Source: Candidatus Poribacteria bacterium
GTDB taxonomy: Bacteria > Poribacteria > WGA-4E > PCPOR2b
Length of the DNA: 64,000 nt
Direction: 5' to 3'
NCBI GenBank assembly: GCA_003635265.1
Contig: PYIZ01000033.1
Coordinates: 62,001-126,000, forward strand
The translations under genes were made by a program, and so were the position numbers. Every line of letters starts with the position of its first letter. Position 1 is the stretch's first letter. The notes below the pieces were generated by a model, which was not told the DNA's origin, did no database searches, and saw nothing but the letters and a program-made list of their open reading frames with translations. This document shows positions 8,762 through 17,334 of the stretch, piece after piece.

Positions 8762-10348
8762 CTATTTTGATTTTAGATGGAAGATGCTCTCAGAGTACGC
8801 GCTTTTGTCCTTTTCTGTTCTGTTGAGAACAGGTCGTTTATATTGATTGACAATTTGCATCCCCGAACGCTCCGCAATTGTTGGATACATGTTGAACTTG
8901 TCATTTGCCACCAGAAAAACATCATAATCTTCAGATAAGAATCTTTGACAATTCCGCAGCACTTCTGAAATACCTTTAATATACTGATCTCTGGCTTCTT
9001 TTCCCTTGCCCTTGAAGAGCGGTCCAATTTCTAGTTCATCTTTTCGATCAAATTCAAATAAATCATAAGCGTAGGCGTGTTGTTCATGATAATTAATCAG
9101 TCCAACATACGGTGGACTAGAGAAAATCCCTTTAATCTTCTGCTCCTTCACGAGTTGAGAAAAATCTGGGTTATCTACTTCTAATGCTTCGATAATGTCA
9201 ATTGTCCGAGAATCTCCAGTTAGACAGATTTGAAAAGTATCAGTTCTCAATTTATCAAATTGAACGAGGCGTTGAATTGTATCTTGACAGTATCGTTCCC
9301 ACCAACTCAATATTGAAAACAACGGCCTGCACATCTTGCCATGTTTGGCACAGTAATAGACCTCCGTTACAGGTTCTTTTAAGGTTGCCAAATCTGCATG
9401 AGTCGTTGCCCGGCAAGTACGGATCGTTCGACTCAAAATAATCTGAATCACCCGTTGTGTTTTACGATTTTGGATGTGTTTGACGTGCTCAAAGACAAGG
9501 TCGATTTCTTCTCTTACAGGCGATAGGTACCACATATCAAGGAAATTCTCTGATTTTCTTTGCCACAGTTTAATTCCATATTGGTTAATTAGTTGAAAAT
9601 ATCTAAGTGAGAATTGGGTCTCTTTTTCTTTGCCATATTTCTCTTGATCAATCTGTCCTTGCCTGACTTGGTATTTGAAATCAGGGGATGGAAAATAGTC
9701 ATTATTAAACTCGTTGAGTTCCTCAGCGAGTTGTGCTTCAAATTGATCGACATTGGATTCGCCGATAAACCGCTTCAAAGCGTTTGTGATATTGTGAATT
9801 TCATTCTGTACATCAACGAGACTATGTTTTTCTACTTTGATGTTGCTGATGAGCGTATTAAATGCAGAAATATCAATACCGATAGCGTGCATTCCAAGTT
9901 CGTTAGCTTGTACCAGTGTTGTGCCGCTACCACAAAACGGATCAAGAATAATATCACCTTGTTTGAAACACACATTTTTTTTGAAATCATCTGTATGGAC
10001 GTCTAGGAAGTATTCAACCAGTTGGGGGATGAATTTGCCTTTATAGGGGTGGAGCCTATGGACATGTTTCGTCGTATCAGCTTCTTTCAGATAATCAAAT
10101 GACAGTCGCCAGTTGATGTCTTCGCCAAGTTGTGCCTTCCAGTTGACCTCTCGTGTTCCTATATATGAATGATAGTATTTGATTAAATCCTGTTTTGAAA
10201 CCCTCGTGGAGCCATTATCGTCGTATTTCCGAATCCTACCATATTGTATTAGATAAGAGATGTTGGAAGTTGTTACATTTTTTTTAGTATAGTCTGTTGC
10301 CCATTTGCTGGCTTCAGAAATTGTCATTAAATCTCTGTCTTCAATCAT
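8762..10348 (-). CDS. DNA methyltransferase of the TdeIII-type restriction-modification system
   Basis: Amino-methyltransferase with SAM motif I DPFCGSGTT (about residues 136-144 from the chosen start) and catalytic motif IV SSPPYVG near residue 410. SPPY favours N4-cytosine methylation, though N6-adenine cannot be excluded. The N-terminus has a helix-turn-helix-like segment, ISEASKWATDYT with RVSKQDLIKYY, which may bind DNA or autoregulate. The open frame extends up to 10498, but a strong promoter at 10408-10436 lies inside that extension. The start must therefore be downstream, and the ATG at 10348 is the first good one. It would protect host DNA from the downstream nuclease. Confidence 0.85.
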   Translation of the reverse strand: MIEDRDLMTISEASKWATDYTKKNVTTSNISYLIQYGRIRKYDDNGSTRVSKQDLIKYYHSYIGTREVNWKAQLGEDINWRLSFDYLKEADTTKHVHRLHPYKGKFIPQLVEYFLDVHTDDFKKNVCFKQGDIILDPFCGSGTTLVQANELGMHAIGIDISAFNTLISNIKVEKHSLVDVQNEIHNITNALKRFIGESNVDQFEAQLAEELNEFNNDYFPSPDFKYQVRQGQIDQEKYGKEKETQFSLRYFQLINQYGIKLWQRKSENFLDMWYLSPVREEIDLVFEHVKHIQNRKTQRVIQIILSRTIRTCRATTHADLATLKEPVTEVYYCAKHGKMCRPLFSILSWWERYCQDTIQRLVQFDKLRTDTFQICLTGDSRTIDIIEALEVDNPDFSQLVKEQKIKGIFSSPPYVGLINYHEQHAYAYDLFEFDRKDELEIGPLFKGKGKEARDQYIKGISEVLRNCQRFLSEDYDVFLVANDKFNMYPTIAERSGMQIVNQYKRPVLNRTEKDKSAYSESIFHLKSK

Positions 10349-10407
10349 TTTTCCATTCGTCTTTTCATTCAGAGTCCCGCACAAGTTCTCATAATCTACT
10401 ATCAGTA

Positions 10408-10436
10408 TTATAGCCCAGCGGGTGCGACGGTGCAAG
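10408..10436 (-). promoter_or_regulatory. Sigma-70-type promoter for the restriction-modification genes
   Basis: Read on the minus strand, TTGCAC (10431-10436) and TATAAT (10408-10413) are separated by exactly 17 bases. Transcription would start near 10401, about 50 bases before the methyltransferase ATG at 10348. Confidence 0.8.
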
Positions 10437-10524
10437 CGAATATTTCGTCTTGCCTGCGGCTTTTCTTTCTGGTAGACTTTCGGTGCTGAGTAATGCATCT
10501 GTCAATTCTGCGAGGTAAGCTACA

Positions 10525-11325
10525 ATGGATCTTGCGCCACCCGGTATTATCACACTGATGACCGATTTTGGGACAAGCGATCACTACGTCGGTGTCATGA
10601 AAGGCGTGATTCTGAACATCAATCCAGAGGTTCAGATCGTTGACATCACACACGCTATTCCGCCACAAGACATTCATGGCGCTGCATTCCTGATTGATTC
10701 TACATATCGCTATTTCCCAACCGGAACTATCCATGTGGCAGTCGTAGATCCAGGGGTGGGCAGCGAGCGCCGAGCGGTTGTCTGCCAGACAGAAACAGCC
10801 TACTTCGTCTGCCCGGACAACGGGATTTTGACTCATATCCTCCGTGATGAAGAACATGTACGCACCGTAGCAGTGGAGAATTCAGCTTACTTTCTGCCGG
10901 AAGTGAGCAACACTTTTCATGGCAGGGATATTTTCGCCCCCGTTGCGGCACATCTTTCACGCGGCATACCAATTAATAAACTGGGCAGTCCCGTTGCACA
11001 GCCTGTGCAACTCCCCATTCCAAAACCTCAAGTGATAGACAAAGCTATTATCGGGCAGGTCATCTGGATTGATTGCTTTGGGAATTTGGTCACGGACATC
11101 TCCCAGGAGATCTTGGAATCACTGGAAGAACAAAATAGTATTGTGATTTGTGCGGGAAGTGCAAGGATTGACCATCTCAACCGCTCCTACGTTGAATCGG
11201 CAGTCGGCGAGGCTTTAGCAATCGTCGGCAGCTTTAATCGACTGGAAATCTCAATTAATCAAGGCAATGCGGCACAAGTCCTCGGACTGAAACGAGGGGA
11301 TAGAATTACAATTCGTATAACATAA
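10525..11325 (+). CDS. S-adenosyl-L-methionine hydrolase (DUF62, SAM hydroxide adenosyltransferase)
   Basis: This 266-residue protein belongs to the fluorinase-related DUF62 family. It carries LMTDFGTSDHYVGVMKG near the N-terminus, VVDPGVGSERRAV, the PDNGILTHIL stretch and FHGRDIFAPVAAHLSRG; the C-terminal domain begins around IGQVIWIDCFGNLVTDI. Family members hydrolyse SAM to adenosine and methionine using water. The halogenating members have an extra loop and different residues, which I do not see here. A GAGGT site lies nine bases before the ATG. It is divergent from the restriction-modification operon and convergent with the PhyH at 11361. Confidence 0.92.
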   Translation: MDLAPPGIITLMTDFGTSDHYVGVMKGVILNINPEVQIVDITHAIPPQDIHGAAFLIDSTYRYFPTGTIHVAVVDPGVGSERRAVVCQTETAYFVCPDNGILTHILRDEEHVRTVAVENSAYFLPEVSNTFHGRDIFAPVAAHLSRGIPINKLGSPVAQPVQLPIPKPQVIDKAIIGQVIWIDCFGNLVTDISQEILESLEEQNSIVICAGSARIDHLNRSYVESAVGEALAIVGSFNRLEISINQGNAAQVLGLKRGDRITIRIT

Positions 11326-11360
11326 CTCCGACCTAACCCTGCATAGTTTCGGAATATCAA

Positions 11361-12131
11361 CTAATCTATTTTAGGCATGTCTTCGGGCTTTGGATAGGTT
11401 TCTAGGAAACCGTGTGGTGTGCGGAGGAGGTACTTCAACCAGCTCCCCTCCGGTGCGGCTTCAAAAAGACGTTGGTAAAGCGTATCACCCCCAAAAGAAT
11501 TGGCAATCACACCGGGGCAGTAAGTGAAGATGATTGTCCTACGCACTTTATCCGTTGTGTTTAACGAACCGTGACGCATGTCGTGGGTAAAAAGCAGGAC
11601 GGAACCCGCCTTCATCGGAATTTCAATGTACATATCCTTCAATGCGTCGTCGGGCGGTGACGGATAATTGGCTTTGTGGCTGCCCGGAATGACCTGCAAC
11701 CCACCCTCGCCGGGATTGATGTCGCGCATCGCATAGAACACTTGGAACAGGTTGTGATGGATACGGCCATTAAAGTGATAAAAATTGTGCATCACTGACG
11801 GTGTGTGATTGGAGTGATAAGCCGTCCTGCCCCCGTTCCACTTAAATGTCACCCATGTCGACTTGAGTCTGGGACGATCCACCATCTCATTGATATAAGG
11901 GAGCACTTTCGGATTCACAACGAGGTCCAGCAAGGAAGATTCCTGATTCAGAATGTCGTCGTATCTGACTTCAGGATTTGCCGATTTTGGCAAGGCGTGG
12001 AAATCTTGCAATGCCTTTTCTTCCCAAATATCCAGACGCTTGTTTAGATGCGCCAGATAGTCCGGCCCAATGGCATCTTCAATCAGCAGATATCCGTTCA
12101 CATCATAGTGATACAGTTCTTCGGGGGTCAC
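11361..12131 (-). CDS. PhyH-like protein with altered iron motif (HxN)
   Basis: The fold markers of PhyH are present: the start TPEELYHYDVNGYLLIEDAI, LQVIPGSHKAN, and a distal His H187 (HDMRHGSL) with R197/R198. Where the HxD ligand pair is expected the sequence reads AYHSNHTPS, so the carboxylate is replaced by N108. Either iron is bound differently, or H109 or another residue substitutes, or the protein has lost 2-oxoglutarate oxygenase chemistry. The length (256) is complete. It lies 45 bases downstream of another PhyH gene and is probably cotranscribed with it. Confidence 0.83.
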   Translation of the reverse strand: MTPEELYHYDVNGYLLIEDAIGPDYLAHLNKRLDIWEEKALQDFHALPKSANPEVRYDDILNQESSLLDLVVNPKVLPYINEMVDRPRLKSTWVTFKWNGGRTAYHSNHTPSVMHNFYHFNGRIHHNLFQVFYAMRDINPGEGGLQVIPGSHKANYPSPPDDALKDMYIEIPMKAGSVLLFTHDMRHGSLNTTDKVRRTIIFTYCPGVIANSFGGDTLYQRLFEAAPEGSWLKYLLRTPHGFLETYPKPEDMPKID

Positions 12132-12176
12132 AAAAGCTCTCCTTTAGGGCTAAGACAACAATCGTTGTGCACTGCT

Positions 12177-12965
12177 TTATGCTTCCTCCACCGGCGCATA
12201 CTCCGGAAAAACTTTCGGATATGTACGTCCGGTTGAGACCTGACGAGTTGCCGCATCAATATAACACACGCTGAATCCACGCCGTGGGCGATTGGTGGTG
12301 TTGACCTCTGAGCGGTGTAACGTCCAGTTGTGAAGCAGCACGACTTCTCCCATCTCCATCTCCAGATAGATTCGCTTTTCGTCCGGTGCATGAATTGCTC
12401 GTTCCTCTGCGGATAATTGGTCACCTTGTTCGGGGATGAGGCTTTTGTGCGACCCCGGAATAATCTGTAGGCATCCGTTGGCAACGCTCGTCGGATCCAG
12501 CGCGGTCCAGATTGTCACCTTTGGTGGAATGCTCAGTCCCCAGCCGCCGGCACCGTCCTGATGCCAATTAATGAGGACTCCTTGCTCTGCCGGTTTGTTG
12601 AAGAACATCGTCCGAAAAGCAGAAACTTCTTTTCCGATAATCTTCTGCGTGATGTCTTGAAACAGTGGGTGTCGTATGTACGGCAGAAACAGTGGATCTT
12701 GATCAAGATCCTGAATCTTGCGATATTTCAGCGTCGATCCCTTAAACTCTTTCGTCTGTTTCGATAATTCCGGGTGACCGGCTGACGGGCATAGCTGCAT
12801 GAGCATATTGTCGTAGCGGATCTTTCCCAACATAATATCGTCGATACGCTGACAGAGCGCCTCAATCTCTTCGTCCGGCGCAACTTTGCCCAAACGTACA
12901 TATCCCCGTTCGTGGAATGTTGCAAGTTCGTCGTCGGTCAAAACCGGTCCGTGTAGGTTCGCCAT
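12177..12965 (-). CDS. Phytanoyl-CoA dioxygenase (PhyH) family protein
   Basis: A complete 262-residue Fe(II)/2-oxoglutarate oxygenase. The iron motif is INWHQDGAGGWG, the central turn is LQIIPGSHKS, and the distal His lies in LHNWTLHRSEVN followed by PRRG, whose Arg would bind the oxoglutarate carboxylate. The GG-W-G sequence after HxD resembles plant and bacterial hydroxylases that place an aromatic in the pocket. It is the upstream gene of a two-PhyH string, divergent from nothing nearby. Substrate unknown. Confidence 0.88.
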   Translation of the reverse strand: MANLHGPVLTDDELATFHERGYVRLGKVAPDEEIEALCQRIDDIMLGKIRYDNMLMQLCPSAGHPELSKQTKEFKGSTLKYRKIQDLDQDPLFLPYIRHPLFQDITQKIIGKEVSAFRTMFFNKPAEQGVLINWHQDGAGGWGLSIPPKVTIWTALDPTSVANGCLQIIPGSHKSLIPEQGDQLSAEERAIHAPDEKRIYLEMEMGEVVLLHNWTLHRSEVNTTNRPRRGFSVCYIDAATRQVSTGRTYPKVFPEYAPVEEA

Positions 12966-13013
12966 AGTACAGCCTCCTGATAAAGGTGTCAGTTAAGTTC
13001 CTTGTTCGATAGT

Positions 13014-13595
13014 TTAGCGGGACTTGCGGTAAATGGTTACCTCCATAGCATCACGTTTGACCCAGGGCAGATCTGTTTCAAACCAGTGGGTTCGGCTTTC
13101 ATAATGGGAACGGGCATGGTTCAGATAGTCCGCCATACCCGCTGCCCCGATTCCCACGTTATCTGCGACAACGGTTGCCCCGTCAGTCAGCTGCGATTCA
13201 ATTGCTCGAAAACAGGGAAAATAGTTGCTGTAATTGTTGTCAAGCAGCAGGAAATCGACGGGTTCGTGGATGGTTTTCAGCACCTCCGTAGCGTCTCCAA
13301 TCCGGGAGTCAATCAAATCTTGGACGTTGGCACGTCTGAAGTTTTCCTGCGCTTCGTGGGCGCGTCCCGTATCGATTTCAACGGTGATTAGTCTGCCTTT
13401 ACCGGCGGATTTGAGTGCGGCGACCATCCAAAGTCCCGAATAACCGATAGCGGTGCCACATTCAACAATCAAACTCGGTTCTGCTTTCTGAACAAGATCT
13501 GCGAGAAACTCGGCTTTTTCAGAGCCAAGCATCGGGATGTGCTGCTCCCGGCATCGTTCATCCACTTCTTGTAACACCTTATCGAATACAGTCAT
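13014..13595 (-). CDS. SAM-dependent O-methyltransferase (catechol-OMT-like)
   Basis: A 193-residue class I methyltransferase with motif I IVECGTAIGYSGLWM, the acidic ribose-binding strand LITVEIDTGRAHEAQ, and the metal/substrate region VDFLLLDNNYSNYFP followed by VVADNVGIGAAGM. These match the Mg-dependent O-methyltransferase family PF01596. The ATG at 13595 follows a GGAAGGACGG; the frame also opens at a TTG at 13616, which is less likely. Its target, probably a catechol-like hydroxyl, is not identifiable from the neighbours (two PhyH genes and an enolase-superfamily enzyme). Confidence 0.85.
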   Translation of the reverse strand: MTVFDKVLQEVDERCREQHIPMLGSEKAEFLADLVQKAEPSLIVECGTAIGYSGLWMVAALKSAGKGRLITVEIDTGRAHEAQENFRRANVQDLIDSRIGDATEVLKTIHEPVDFLLLDNNYSNYFPCFRAIESQLTDGATVVADNVGIGAAGMADYLNHARSHYESRTHWFETDLPWVKRDAMEVTIYRKSR

Positions 13596-13651
13596 TGGTG
13601 TTCCGTCCTTCCTCAATTTTCAGGACTGGACTTGTCCTACAAGTCCCCTTG

Positions 13652-14884
13652 TTAATCCGCACGGAATGTTCCTTCCTGCTGTACCCGCTCATAGATGTCG
13701 GCAAATTCCGTTGAGCTGTCGTCTTCCCATATCTCCGACCTAATGCCCCGAATCGTGCCTTCCTCACGCCCTGTCACTCTGGTAGGTGAGACGTAGGAAC
13801 GACCGTAGAATGTATTCCCACCCGGCATGTGCAGCACACCAACGTGCTTGGGCGGCTCTATCGGCTTATTCGCTGCGATACGTGCGAGCGCGTCCTCATC
13901 CACTTCGTATCCGAGTCCTGGACCTTCTGGAACGGGTGACGATCCCTCAATGACAGGAATCCGCTCGGTGGTGTAGTCCTCCTCGTATTGGTCATCAAGA
14001 TTGATGGAATGGGCGGTATGACTGGGCAGGACAGCCGCCATATGCAGTGCCATAGCTTTACCAAGCGTGCCAGACTCAAACTGAAGTATTGTCTGGATAT
14101 TTGCTTTTCCGCAAGCAAAACCGGTCGCAATAGTATCGCCAATCGAACCACCAATCATATAGATGTCGGCAACACTGTGGATAATTTCTTGGACGCTTCC
14201 AAGCGGTGTGCCGTGCATGATAATTGGGAGGCGGGTCTGTTCGCGCAATCGACGCCAACCATCTACATCATTCTTTACGAGTGGATCTTCGATATAACCG
14301 ACAATCGGGTGGTTACGCTCCAATTCCTGAATGATGGGGAGGACCGCCGCCAAACTCCGGTTACTGTTGAAGTCATAATGAATCTTGAAACCCTCCGGTG
14401 CGACCTCTTCGGCGAGCCGTGTCTGTTCCATCACGTCGTGGTAATCGCAGGTGTGCATCTTAAAGATAGTATAGCCTTGATCCGCCGCGCGACTGATTTC
14501 GTCGCGGAATGTCTCCGGCGATGCCGGACGAGTCCACGCTGCAACCGGCACCGCCTCCCGCACTTTCTGTCCAATTAACTTATAGACAGGCACATCAAGA
14601 TATTTTCCCATTACGTCGTAGAGGGCACAGTTCAAGGCAGAGCCGTAGGAGAGGTGGTTATTGATAAAGTCAAACGGGTTACGCCCGATGAGTGATGCTG
14701 CGGTTGATGGATCTGGCTGCCCACCGGGACGAACACGTTGGTCGCCGTAACCGACTATGCCGGCATCCGTTTCTACTTTAAAGACGGTACGATGGTCTAT
14801 GCCGTATAAATCAACCTTGCGATTGTCATAACGTTGTGCGAGGCGAGGGTAAATCGGAATCACTTCAATGTTGGTAATTTTCAT
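13652..14884 (-). CDS. Enolase-superfamily (mandelate racemase/muconate lactonizing) enzyme
   Basis: A 410-residue member of the MR/MLE group, with the N-terminal capping domain (VFKVETDAGIVGYGD) and a C-terminal barrel. Metal ligands can be followed as D in KIHYDFNSN and E in GYIEDPL. The third ligand position, usually Glu, falls at IIMHGTP. The usual KxK catalytic pair reads FKMHTCD, a KxH arrangement, so the chemistry may differ from mandelate racemase or muconate cycloisomerase. A dehydration or epimerisation of a carboxylic acid is expected for the superfamily. The long C-terminal tail after KHVGVLHMPGG is also uncommon. Confidence 0.83.
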   Translation of the reverse strand: MKITNIEVIPIYPRLAQRYDNRKVDLYGIDHRTVFKVETDAGIVGYGDQRVRPGGQPDPSTAASLIGRNPFDFINNHLSYGSALNCALYDVMGKYLDVPVYKLIGQKVREAVPVAAWTRPASPETFRDEISRAADQGYTIFKMHTCDYHDVMEQTRLAEEVAPEGFKIHYDFNSNRSLAAVLPIIQELERNHPIVGYIEDPLVKNDVDGWRRLREQTRLPIIMHGTPLGSVQEIIHSVADIYMIGGSIGDTIATGFACGKANIQTILQFESGTLGKAMALHMAAVLPSHTAHSINLDDQYEEDYTTERIPVIEGSSPVPEGPGLGYEVDEDALARIAANKPIEPPKHVGVLHMPGGNTFYGRSYVSPTRVTGREEGTIRGIRSEIWEDDSSTEFADIYERVQQEGTFRAD

Positions 14885-15052
14885 CTTGGTACTCCTCCAT
14901 AGGGCGGCTTCAATTCATACAACTATATACGGGACGTAAAGCTATGCTGTTTCGAGGGTATGTTAACAGATTTCCCAATGTTGTTCAAGAAAATGGTTGT
15001 CTAAAGAATAGGATCCATCGGTCTCCGTGAGTGAATAGAAACCTTTGTTGAG

Positions 15053-16285
15053 TCAGACCGTCCAGCCTCTAACCATGTACGCTTGTAATGTGCCGCTCTC
15101 ATCAGAATTGAAGAAGCCTGTACTGCCGTCCGGAGAGAGGAACGGGTGGATATGACTATCCTTCTGCCAAGAAGAGCGTGGATTGAGCAAGAAAGTAATG
15201 TTTTTCAGTGGACCCGTCTCATCAGCAGGGAACTCAGCTAGGTAGATTGCACCACCGCCATCTCTAGGCCCCGCATCCGTAATCAGACGTTGCCCTGCGA
15301 TGTCTGTGGCAAAATGATAGAAGTCAGGATTTGAAAAATCTCGCGATAGGTCGTTACGCCTACCACCCGGTGTGTTGAGCCCCAAATGTCCCACATGAGG
15401 TAATGCCTGTCCTTCAATCAGTTGACAACTCTTGGGCTCCCGTGTGGATGTGCTGGTTAGTGCTCTTGAACTACGCCCAATCCAGCATTGGTGGCCTTGA
15501 CAGAATTCAATCCCATTCCGTCCCCATGGTAGATCTCTGAGTTTCGTTCCGTCGTCGCGGATGACGTGGATATCCGCTCCATCTCCCCCGACCAGTTGGC
15601 TGACTTTTCCTGATGGGTCACACGTATTGCCGTGGTTCTCTTGAATCAGGATGTCGTGCGCTTCTTCAGCGTCAAGGGAGCGGCTGTACTGCGGGTGCAT
15701 GTTGCACCAAGTTTGTCCGTGGATAATCGGTTCAACAGATGCTTCCTCTAAGTTGAAAACCATCAAGCCCCAAGGCGCATCCACTGTGTTGCCATCACCA
15801 AAGAAGGCAGAAATCGCCAACCGCTTTCCATCGGAGGATATGGTCGATAGCGGATAAGGACGGCTCGGACGAAAACTGGTATTGGGAAACGGTGCATCAA
15901 TCGTCAGTAGGGTTTCCCTGCCGGTGCCATCCATACCAACTCGCTTGAGCGTCAAACTCCCACCGCCGGGGTGGGTCTCATTGATAAAATAGTAGAGGGC
16001 TGTTCCATCGGGTGAAACAGAAGGGGCGGTAGTACCCGTTTCTTCGGTAATGGGAATGAGTTCACAGTTATTCTCTAGATCGCAGATTAGATATTGATGT
16101 TCGGGGTCTTGTGGATCTGACCCGTGCGGATGCGCGGAACGGTGCAGGATGAATCGCTTTGAATCCGGCGTGAAAATTTGCGCCTCCATATAGATGTGCG
16201 AACTAGGCACCTCCTCCGTTGTCAGTTGGACAATTTCTAATCCTTCAGGACTATCCTTGCTTTGCATATCGGGTAGTTTTTTCAT
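15053..16285 (-). CDS. Beta-propeller protein resembling oligogalacturonate lyase / TolB-type repeats
   Basis: About 410 residues with repeated propeller signatures of the type SPDG: FTPDSKRFILHRS, SVSPDGTALYYF, SSDGKRLAIS, and FLSPDGSTGFFNSDESG at the C-terminus. HPFLSPDGSTGFF resembles the C-terminal blades of oligogalacturonide lyases (PF14583). No signal peptide is seen from the start chosen, ATG 16285, which has GGAGAG four bases upstream; the frame continues open to 16381. The role may be uronide cleavage or a non-catalytic scaffold. The enzyme's catalytic His and Arg cannot be assigned with confidence. Confidence 0.7.
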   Translation of the reverse strand: MKKLPDMQSKDSPEGLEIVQLTTEEVPSSHIYMEAQIFTPDSKRFILHRSAHPHGSDPQDPEHQYLICDLENNCELIPITEETGTTAPSVSPDGTALYYFINETHPGGGSLTLKRVGMDGTGRETLLTIDAPFPNTSFRPSRPYPLSTISSDGKRLAISAFFGDGNTVDAPWGLMVFNLEEASVEPIIHGQTWCNMHPQYSRSLDAEEAHDILIQENHGNTCDPSGKVSQLVGGDGADIHVIRDDGTKLRDLPWGRNGIEFCQGHQCWIGRSSRALTSTSTREPKSCQLIEGQALPHVGHLGLNTPGGRRNDLSRDFSNPDFYHFATDIAGQRLITDAGPRDGGGAIYLAEFPADETGPLKNITFLLNPRSSWQKDSHIHPFLSPDGSTGFFNSDESGTLQAYMVRGWTV

Positions 16286-16429
16286 TGTCTCTCCAGTCTC
16301 CATGAACTTTCTGTGACTTCTGCTGCTGTTTAGCGTTGCAGGCGTGGCACTATTGTTGCACTTCATTGTAGGCGGTTTCAATTCCCGTCTAGTTTAGCAT
16401 CAATGATAGATTCAATCAAGAAAAGTCGG

Positions 16430-16458
16430 TTGATCTGATGATTGAATCGTGGTAATAT
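16430..16458 (+). promoter_or_regulatory. Putative promoter for the creatininase-like gene
   Basis: TTGATC (16430-16435) and TAATAT (16453-16458) are separated by 17 bases. The start would fall about 85 bases before the ATG at 16549, in the divergent gap between the propeller gene and this one. Confidence 0.5.
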
Positions 16459-16548
16459 TTGGATCGTCCAGCCATTTTTTTTAACAACCGAAAATTGAAC
16501 CCGAAATCGGATCCAGTAAAACCCTCGGATTTGAGGAGCGAAAATATC

Positions 16549-17283
16549 ATGTACTTAAAACATACACGTCCCTACCAGTTAAAAGAAGCTGTAGAACGCG
16601 GGGATCCCCTACTTGTACCAGCAGGCTGCATTGAGACGCACGGACCTCACATGGCGATCGGTCACGATACGATCATCGTTGAGGAAATTTGTGCCCGTAT
16701 CGCCGAGAAAATAGATGTTGTTATTGCTCCCTCCTTCGACTATGGCCCCACCGGATACGCACTCGGTGGACCCGCCGATGGCACCATTGACCCGGATTAT
16801 GTTGCTTTTGGGGGTCACGTCAAAGCGATTTTGAAAAATTTCCGAGAGATGGGGTTCAAGACCATCTACGTGATTATCATGCACCAGGGCATGGAGGCAC
16901 CACTCGCGCTAGCCTTCAAACAGGCAGCGGCGGAGCTTGCCTTTGAAAGCATCTTGGAGCGGGGATATCCACGCGGTTGGTGGGGTGTAGAATCCTTGAA
17001 GGATGAAGCGGGTCCACTATCCGGTCATATTGAAGTCCAACCGATGATTCTACCCGACGCATCGCCGCCGGCTGGCGGTGACCATGCAGGTTATAATGAA
17101 ACCTCTTTTCTGCTAGCGACTCGTCCCGAATTGGTAGAACAAGATCGCTTGGATGACACTGCGCCTTGGTACTGTCGTCAAGATGAGGAGAAGAATAGTT
17201 GGACCGCTAACGCTGAACATGGCCAAACGATGGTGGACGCAGTTGTCGCAGCTTGGGTAGCAAAGATTATATCCCGTTCGTAG
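16549..17283 (+). CDS. Creatininase family protein (metal-dependent amidohydrolase)
   Basis: A 244-residue protein of PF02633. Metal ligands of the family are recognisable in the segment CIETHGPHMAIGHDTIIVEE (E, H and D) and in the later VIIMHQGME loop, which corresponds to the usual HGGN but reads HQGM. PAGGDHAGYNETS supplies the C-terminal Glu ligand region. The ATG at 16549 has GAGGAG ten bases upstream; the frame opens further up only by a TTG. Members hydrolyse cyclic amides such as creatinine or act in cofactor maturation (MftE-type); no mycofactocin genes are nearby. Confidence 0.85.
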   Translation: MYLKHTRPYQLKEAVERGDPLLVPAGCIETHGPHMAIGHDTIIVEEICARIAEKIDVVIAPSFDYGPTGYALGGPADGTIDPDYVAFGGHVKAILKNFREMGFKTIYVIIMHQGMEAPLALAFKQAAAELAFESILERGYPRGWWGVESLKDEAGPLSGHIEVQPMILPDASPPAGGDHAGYNETSFLLATRPELVEQDRLDDTAPWYCRQDEEKNSWTANAEHGQTMVDAVVAAWVAKIISRS

Positions 17284-17334
17284 CGAATATTGTGCATTCT
17301 ATCGGTGCTCTTCTGTGTGTAAGGTAAACCCCAA

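Noticed and set aside
10349-10498. N-terminal extension of the methyltransferase frame to 10498
   Set aside because: It contains the promoter boxes at 10408-10436, so it is not translated from that promoter.
13988-14578. 196-codon frame opposite the enolase-superfamily gene
   Set aside because: Shadow frame; the minus-strand protein has clear family motifs and this one has none.
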